The position numbers and the translations under genes are program-made. A DNA stretch of 29,364 nt from JBHJOF01 sp050330055 (lineage in GTDB: Bacteria; Pseudomonadota; Alphaproteobacteria; Kiloniellales; JAKSDN01), in contig JBHJOF010000028.1 of assembly GCA_050330055.1 (NCBI GenBank), positions 1 to 29,364 of the forward strand. The letters are read 5' to 3'. The stretch's first letter is position 1. Every line of letters begins with the position of its first letter. Below the pieces are notes generated by a model. That model made no database searches. It was not told where the DNA came from and saw nothing but the letters and a program-made list of their open reading frames with translations. Positions 25,760-29,364 of this stretch are shown here, piece after piece.

Positions 25760-26595
25760 CGGCTTCTTCGATCCCGGTACCGGCACAGAACCAGCGCTTG
25801 CGCCTCAGACAACGCGGATTCTTGGTCGGCCATGTCCCGGGTTTCGGGGCCTTTACCTGGCTGTTCTTCTGCTACCTCTACGCACCGATCGTCATCCTGG
25901 TAATCTTTTCGTTCAATGAGAGCCGGTCGGCAACGATCTGGTCGGGCTTCAGCTTGGACTGGTATTTCAAGGCCTTCGCCAACGACGACATCCAGCGCGC
26001 CGCGCTCAACAGCCTGACCATTGCCGCTGCGGCGACCGCCATGGCCACCGTGGTCGCGGTGCTGGCGGCGCTCGTCCTGGCGCGCGGCGGGCAGTTCCGC
26101 GGACAGACGGCCGCCTATGGCATCCTCATGCTGCCGCTCATGGTGCCGGAGATCGTGACCGCGGTGGCGACGCTGAGCTTCTTCGCAGCGATTGGCCTGG
26201 CCCTCGGACTTGGCAACGTCATCATTGCCCACACGGTGTTCTGCATCCCCTTCGCCTTTCTGCCGATACGTGCCCGGCTGCAGGACATAGACGAGACCCT
26301 CGAACAGGCGGCCCAAGACCTCTACGCCAACGAGTGGCAGACGTTCCGGCGCATCACTTTGCCGATGCTGATGCCCGGCATCGTGTCCGGCGCCATGCTA
26401 GCCTTCATCATCTCGATCGACGACTTCATCATCACGCTGATGGTGGCCCAGGCCGGGTCTACCACCTTGCCGCTGTACATCTACGGTATGGTCCGCATCG
26501 GCATCACGCCGGAGGTCAATGCGGTCTCCACGGTGATGCTGGCGATTTCTGTTCTATTCGTATCACTTTCCTACCTCATCGGGCGGCGCAGATGA
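25756..26595 (+). CDS. polyamine-type ABC transporter permease, PotC class (set 2)
   Basis: A 279-residue permease translationally coupled to the previous gene by ATGA. It has LFFCYLYAPIVILVIFSFNE, MLPLMVPEIVTAVATLSFFA, the EAA loop LEQAAQDLYANEWQTFRRIT with LPMLMPGI, and FIISIDDFIITLMVAQAGST, matching the set 1 PotC-class protein along its length. With the set 2 PotB-class protein it would form the membrane channel; the ATPase must come from elsewhere, most simply the potA at 20760. Confidence 0.92.
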   Translation: MTASSIPVPAQNQRLRLRQRGFLVGHVPGFGAFTWLFFCYLYAPIVILVIFSFNESRSATIWSGFSLDWYFKAFANDDIQRAALNSLTIAAAATAMATVVAVLAALVLARGGQFRGQTAAYGILMLPLMVPEIVTAVATLSFFAAIGLALGLGNVIIAHTVFCIPFAFLPIRARLQDIDETLEQAAQDLYANEWQTFRRITLPMLMPGIVSGAMLAFIISIDDFIITLMVAQAGSTTLPLYIYGMVRIGITPEVNAVSTVMLAISVLFVSLSYLIGRRR

Positions 26596-26638
26596 CCGTG
26601 ACGTCCCAGAGGTACATGTCAACGCAGGGAGGACAACA

Positions 26639-27673
26639 ATGAAACGACTCTTGATGACGGCAACGGCTGCGCTCATCGCCCTTGGGTTCGGTGGACATAA
26701 TGCCGCGGCCGAAGGCAATCTCTTCATCTACAACTGGACCGACTACACCTCGCCCGATCTGATCACGAAATTCCAGCAGGAGACCGGTATCAAGGTCACG
26801 CTGGACACCTACGATTCCAACGAGACGCTCCTTGCCAAGCTGCAAGCGGGCGGCGGCGGCTACGACATCGTCGTGCCGACGCACAACTTCGTGCCGGTCC
26901 TGATCCAGGAGGGGCTGATCCAGAAGATCAATGCGTCCGAGCTCGACGGCTACGAGAACGTTGACGACCGCTGGAAGAGCCCGGAATGGGACCCGGGCAA
27001 CGCCTATACCATTCCGTGGCAGTGGGGCACGACGGCGTTTACGGTGGATACCGCCGTCTATGGCGGTGATATCAATACCTACAAAGTTATGTTCGAACCG
27101 CCGGCCGAGCTGCACGGCAGCATCGGCATGTTCAGGGCGCCGGACGAGGTCATCCCCATGGCGCAGATCTATCTGGGCCTGCCGCTGTGCAACGAGAGCG
27201 CCGAGGAAATGAAGCAGGTGCTCGACCTGCTGTTGGCGCAAAAGCCGCTCGTCAAAGTCTACAACTCCGACGGCATCCTGGAGCGGCTGGTTTCCGGCGA
27301 CACGGCGTTGCACCAGAACTGGAACGGCTATTCCATGCGGGCGCGCAAGGAGAAGCCGTCCCTACAGTATGCCTATCCCAAGGAAGGTATCATGACCTGG
27401 TTTGACAACATTGCGGTACCCTCGAGCGCACAGAACTACGACAACGTAGTCAAGTTCGTGTCCTTCATGATGCAGCCGGAGAACGCGGCAATTCAGTCCA
27501 ACTTTGCCGGCTATTCCAACGGCATCGCCGGCAGCACGGAGTTCATGGATGCGGAGTTGAAGGACTCGCCCGAGATCAACGCACCAGCCGACGTGGAGAC
27601 CATCTTCACCAAGACCTGTTCCGAGAAGGCGATCCAGCTCTCGGATCGGGTCTGGACGCGTCTGCTGCAGTAG
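26639..27673 (+). CDS. polyamine-type ABC transporter substrate-binding protein (set 2)
   Basis: A 344-residue PotD/PotF-family protein with signal peptide MKRLLMTATAALIALGFGGH ending near NAAAEG. Mature segments NLFIYNWTDYTSPDLITKFQ, YDIVVPTHNFVPVLIQEGL and YTIPWQWGTTAFTVDTAVYG parallel those of the set 1 protein. Differences around the presumed ligand pocket (THNF for SASF; TTAFTVDT for TTGVTVNT) suggest related but distinct ligands, which is inference. AGGGAGGA precedes ATG 26639. Confidence 0.93.
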   Translation: MKRLLMTATAALIALGFGGHNAAAEGNLFIYNWTDYTSPDLITKFQQETGIKVTLDTYDSNETLLAKLQAGGGGYDIVVPTHNFVPVLIQEGLIQKINASELDGYENVDDRWKSPEWDPGNAYTIPWQWGTTAFTVDTAVYGGDINTYKVMFEPPAELHGSIGMFRAPDEVIPMAQIYLGLPLCNESAEEMKQVLDLLLAQKPLVKVYNSDGILERLVSGDTALHQNWNGYSMRARKEKPSLQYAYPKEGIMTWFDNIAVPSSAQNYDNVVKFVSFMMQPENAAIQSNFAGYSNGIAGSTEFMDAELKDSPEINAPADVETIFTKTCSEKAIQLSDRVWTRLLQ

Positions 27674-27688
27674 CCGACAAACCACGCG

Positions 27689-27709
27689 GTGGGCGGCCTC
27701 GCCGCCCAC
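27689..27709 (+). terminator. hairpin after the second binding-protein gene
   Basis: GTGGGCGGC (27689-27697) pairs perfectly with GCCGCCCAC (27701-27709) around CTC, 15 bases after the stop. There is no T-run. It also argues against starting the next gene at the GTG at 27689, which is the first base of this stem. Confidence 0.45.
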
Positions 27710-27733
27710 GGCGATAGCCGGAAAGCGTTCGAA

Positions 27734-28669
27734 TTGGCGGAGCCCCTCGACAAGCTAACGGTCGCCCTCTGGGCGACCAACCTGGCACAGCCGCTGAACG
27801 GCATCGAGGCCTGGGCGGCGCGGGTCGACGAGCGCATGGCCGAGGCCAAGGCCGAGGGTGCCGATATTCTGGTCATGCCGGAGTACGCGGCCGAGCAGTG
27901 GCTTTCTTTCGCCCCGGAGAGCCTGGCTCCGGCTGAAGAGATTTCCTGGCTCGCGGCGCAGGCACCGGCGGCGCTCGAGGCAATCCGGCCGCTCGCGCGC
28001 AAGCACGACACGGCGCTGCTGGCCGGCACCATGCCGGTAGGTATCGCGCGTGAGGACGACAACGAGTCCGACGCGCCGCCCTTCGTCAACCGCGCCCATC
28101 TGTTCCTGCCGGACGGCCGCCTGATCGTGCAGGACAAGCTCTGCCTGACGCCGGGCGAGCGCGACCCCAAGGCCTGGAATCTCTCGACCGGCGACCGGGT
28201 CGAGATCGTCGAGTGGCGCGGCCTCCGGCTGGCTTCGCTGATCTGCCTCGACGTCGAGCTGCCGGCGCTGGCCAGCCTGCTGGCGCCGCACGGCCTCGAC
28301 CTCCTGCTGGTGCCCTCGATGACCGAGAAGCTGTCGGGCTATTCCCGCGTCTTCTCCTGCGCCAAGGCGCGCGCCGTCGAGCTGCAGGCCATCGTCTGCG
28401 CCGTCGGCTGCATCGGCAAGGCTGCAGCCAGCAAGCCGCGCCTCTCCAACACCTCGGGCGCCGCCGCCTATCTGCCCTGCGAGGAGGTTCTTGGCCATAG
28501 CGGCGTCGCCGCCGAGCTGCCGCCGAGCGACCAGGCCGAAGGCGCCGGGCCCATGCTGATCGCCCGCGACCTGCCGGTCGCGGAAGTGCGCGCGCTGCGC
28601 GCGGGGCGCGCCGAAGTCTGGCCCGGCGCCTGGAGCGCCGCGCACGTCACCGTTGGCGAGAGTTCCTGA
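27734..28669 (+). CDS. carbon-nitrogen hydrolase (nitrilase superfamily)
   Basis: An amidase-type hydrolase of about 311 residues. The catalytic triad is visible: Glu50 (VMPEYAAEQ), Lys135 (IVQDKLCLTPGE) and nucleophile Cys171 (LASLICLDVE). The superfamily cleaves C-N bonds in amides, carbamoyl compounds and nitriles; N-carbamoylputrescine amidase is a member. Next to polyamine importers and an acetylpolyamine amidohydrolase-like gene, a role in breaking down an acylated or carbamoylated polyamine is plausible, but the sequence does not prove it. TTG 27734 is preferred (GGAAAG upstream); GTG 27689 would add 15 residues encoded by a hairpin. Confidence 0.85.
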   Translation: MAEPLDKLTVALWATNLAQPLNGIEAWAARVDERMAEAKAEGADILVMPEYAAEQWLSFAPESLAPAEEISWLAAQAPAALEAIRPLARKHDTALLAGTMPVGIAREDDNESDAPPFVNRAHLFLPDGRLIVQDKLCLTPGERDPKAWNLSTGDRVEIVEWRGLRLASLICLDVELPALASLLAPHGLDLLLVPSMTEKLSGYSRVFSCAKARAVELQAIVCAVGCIGKAAASKPRLSNTSGAAAYLPCEEVLGHSGVAAELPPSDQAEGAGPMLIARDLPVAEVRALRAGRAEVWPGAWSAAHVTVGESS

Positions 28670-28707
28670 ATGAACACATGGATCGTTATGGCATAAACAA
28701 GATGATT

Positions 28708-28825
28708 TGACACAGATGAACGGGGCTGGTGCGGTTAGCAAAGATCGAGGCAAGTGACCCGACGGAATGGCGAAGCTCGATCAGTTCAAATCCCAGTTTG
28801 TGTTCATCTGTGTTCATCCGTGTCA
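28708..28825. repeat. inverted repeat in the gap before the amidohydrolase gene
   Basis: TGACACAGATGAACGG (28708-28723) is inverted against TGTTCATCCGTGTCA (28811-28825), with one mismatch over TTCATCTGTGTCA. The right side also repeats TGTTCATC(T/C)GTG directly (28801-28812, 28811-28822). The gap 28670-28883 is more AT-rich than its surroundings and should also hold the promoter of the next gene. Confidence 0.5.
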
Positions 28826-28883
28826 TTCACTAGTTTGTTTTCGCCGTTCAATCTCGCATCCACCATCCCAAACGACAGGGCCC

Positions 28884-29364
28884 ATGAAGATCATCTATAG
28901 CGACGACCACCAGCAGCACGCCGGCGCCAAGGAGCTGCTGTTCGGCGAGATGGTGCCGATGTTCGAGAAGCCCGAGCGCATGGACATGATCCTGAAGCGC
29001 ATCCGGGAGCTCGGCTACGGCGAGATGCTGGAGCCGGACAGCTTCGGGCTCGAGCCGATCCTGGCGGTGCACGACGCGGGCTACGTGACCTTCCTCTCCG
29101 AGGCCTACGTGCGCTGGCAGCAGGCCTTCCCGAAGGCGCCGGTCGGCATGCCCTACGTCTTTCCGCTACGCGGCCTGCGCCAGGACCCGGGCAAGTCGGT
29201 GCCGGGCCTGTTCGGCTATTACTGCTTCGATCTCTCGGTGCCCTTCGTCGCCGGCACTTGGCCGGCGATCAAGCGCTCGGCCGACGTGGCGCTGACCGGC
29301 CAGCGCCTGGTCGAGGGCGGCGAGCGCGCCGTCTTCTCGCTCTGCCGGCCGCCCGGCCACCACG
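28884..29364 (+). CDS. acetylpolyamine amidohydrolase / histone deacetylase-family protein, N-terminal part
   Basis: The gene runs off the right edge; 160 residues are visible. It begins MKIIYSDDHQQHAGAKELLF, continues with HDAGYVTFLSEAYVRWQQAF and PYVFPLRGLRQDPGKSVPG, and reaches FSLCRPPGHH, where the histidine pair characteristic of the zinc-dependent histone deacetylase superfamily lies. The start (YSDDHQQH) and the segment with VPGLFGYYCFD resemble bacterial acetylpolyamine amidohydrolases, which deacetylate acetylputrescine, acetylcadaverine or acetylspermidine. The neighbouring polyamine importers support this. The zinc ligands lie beyond the window. Confidence 0.85.
   Translation, partial: MKIIYSDDHQQHAGAKELLFGEMVPMFEKPERMDMILKRIRELGYGEMLEPDSFGLEPILAVHDAGYVTFLSEAYVRWQQAFPKAPVGMPYVFPLRGLRQDPGKSVPGLFGYYCFDLSVPFVAGTWPAIKRSADVALTGQRLVEGGERAVFSLCRPPGHH

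Overview
The window is GC-rich chromosomal DNA of an alphaproteobacterium. Gene content and order (hrcA-grpE, dnaK-dnaJ, rph-rdgB-hemW, a lipoprotein with an LpoA-type binding fold divergent from rsmI-yraN-BON-gshB) and the abundant intergenic palindromes fit the Rhodospirillales / Kiloniellales part of that class. The genus cannot be named from the sequence alone. No tRNA, rRNA, CRISPR array or prophage was seen.

Layout. 1-115 is the end of an IS5-type insertion sequence. 382-3620 holds a small secreted protein, a methyl-accepting chemotaxis protein and a tandem pair of GNAT acetyltransferases, followed by a nested repeat block (3675-3941). 4038-7211 (minus) is dnaK-dnaJ. 7511-8761 (plus) is a small membrane protein and a DUF1848 protein that separate dnaKJ from grpE-hrcA (8964-10767, minus). 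11026-13680 (plus) is rph-rdgB-hemW. 13902-15302 (minus) is a periplasmic lipoprotein, divergent from rsmI-yraN-BON lipoprotein-SirB1 family protein-gshB (15305-19534, plus).

From 19744 to the right edge lies a polyamine locus. A LuxR-type regulator (minus) is divergent from an ABC importer of the spermidine/putrescine type (potA, two permeases, binding protein). A second set follows (two permeases, binding protein) that has no ATPase gene. A carbon-nitrogen hydrolase and the start of an acetylpolyamine amidohydrolase / histone deacetylase-family gene come next. A 20-codon fragment matching the C-terminus of PotA lies just before the second permease pair, which suggests the two sets arose as full copies and the second lost its ATPase. 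Together the genes look like an uptake and breakdown module for polyamines or acylated polyamines; the exact substrate is inference.

All four convergent gene junctions carry inverted-repeat elements, and most other longer gaps also hold dispersed repeats. The housekeeping genes look intact. The points most worth a second look are the triple-nested repeat at 3675-3941, the potA remnant at 24764-24826, and the small secreted protein ahead of the chemoreceptor.
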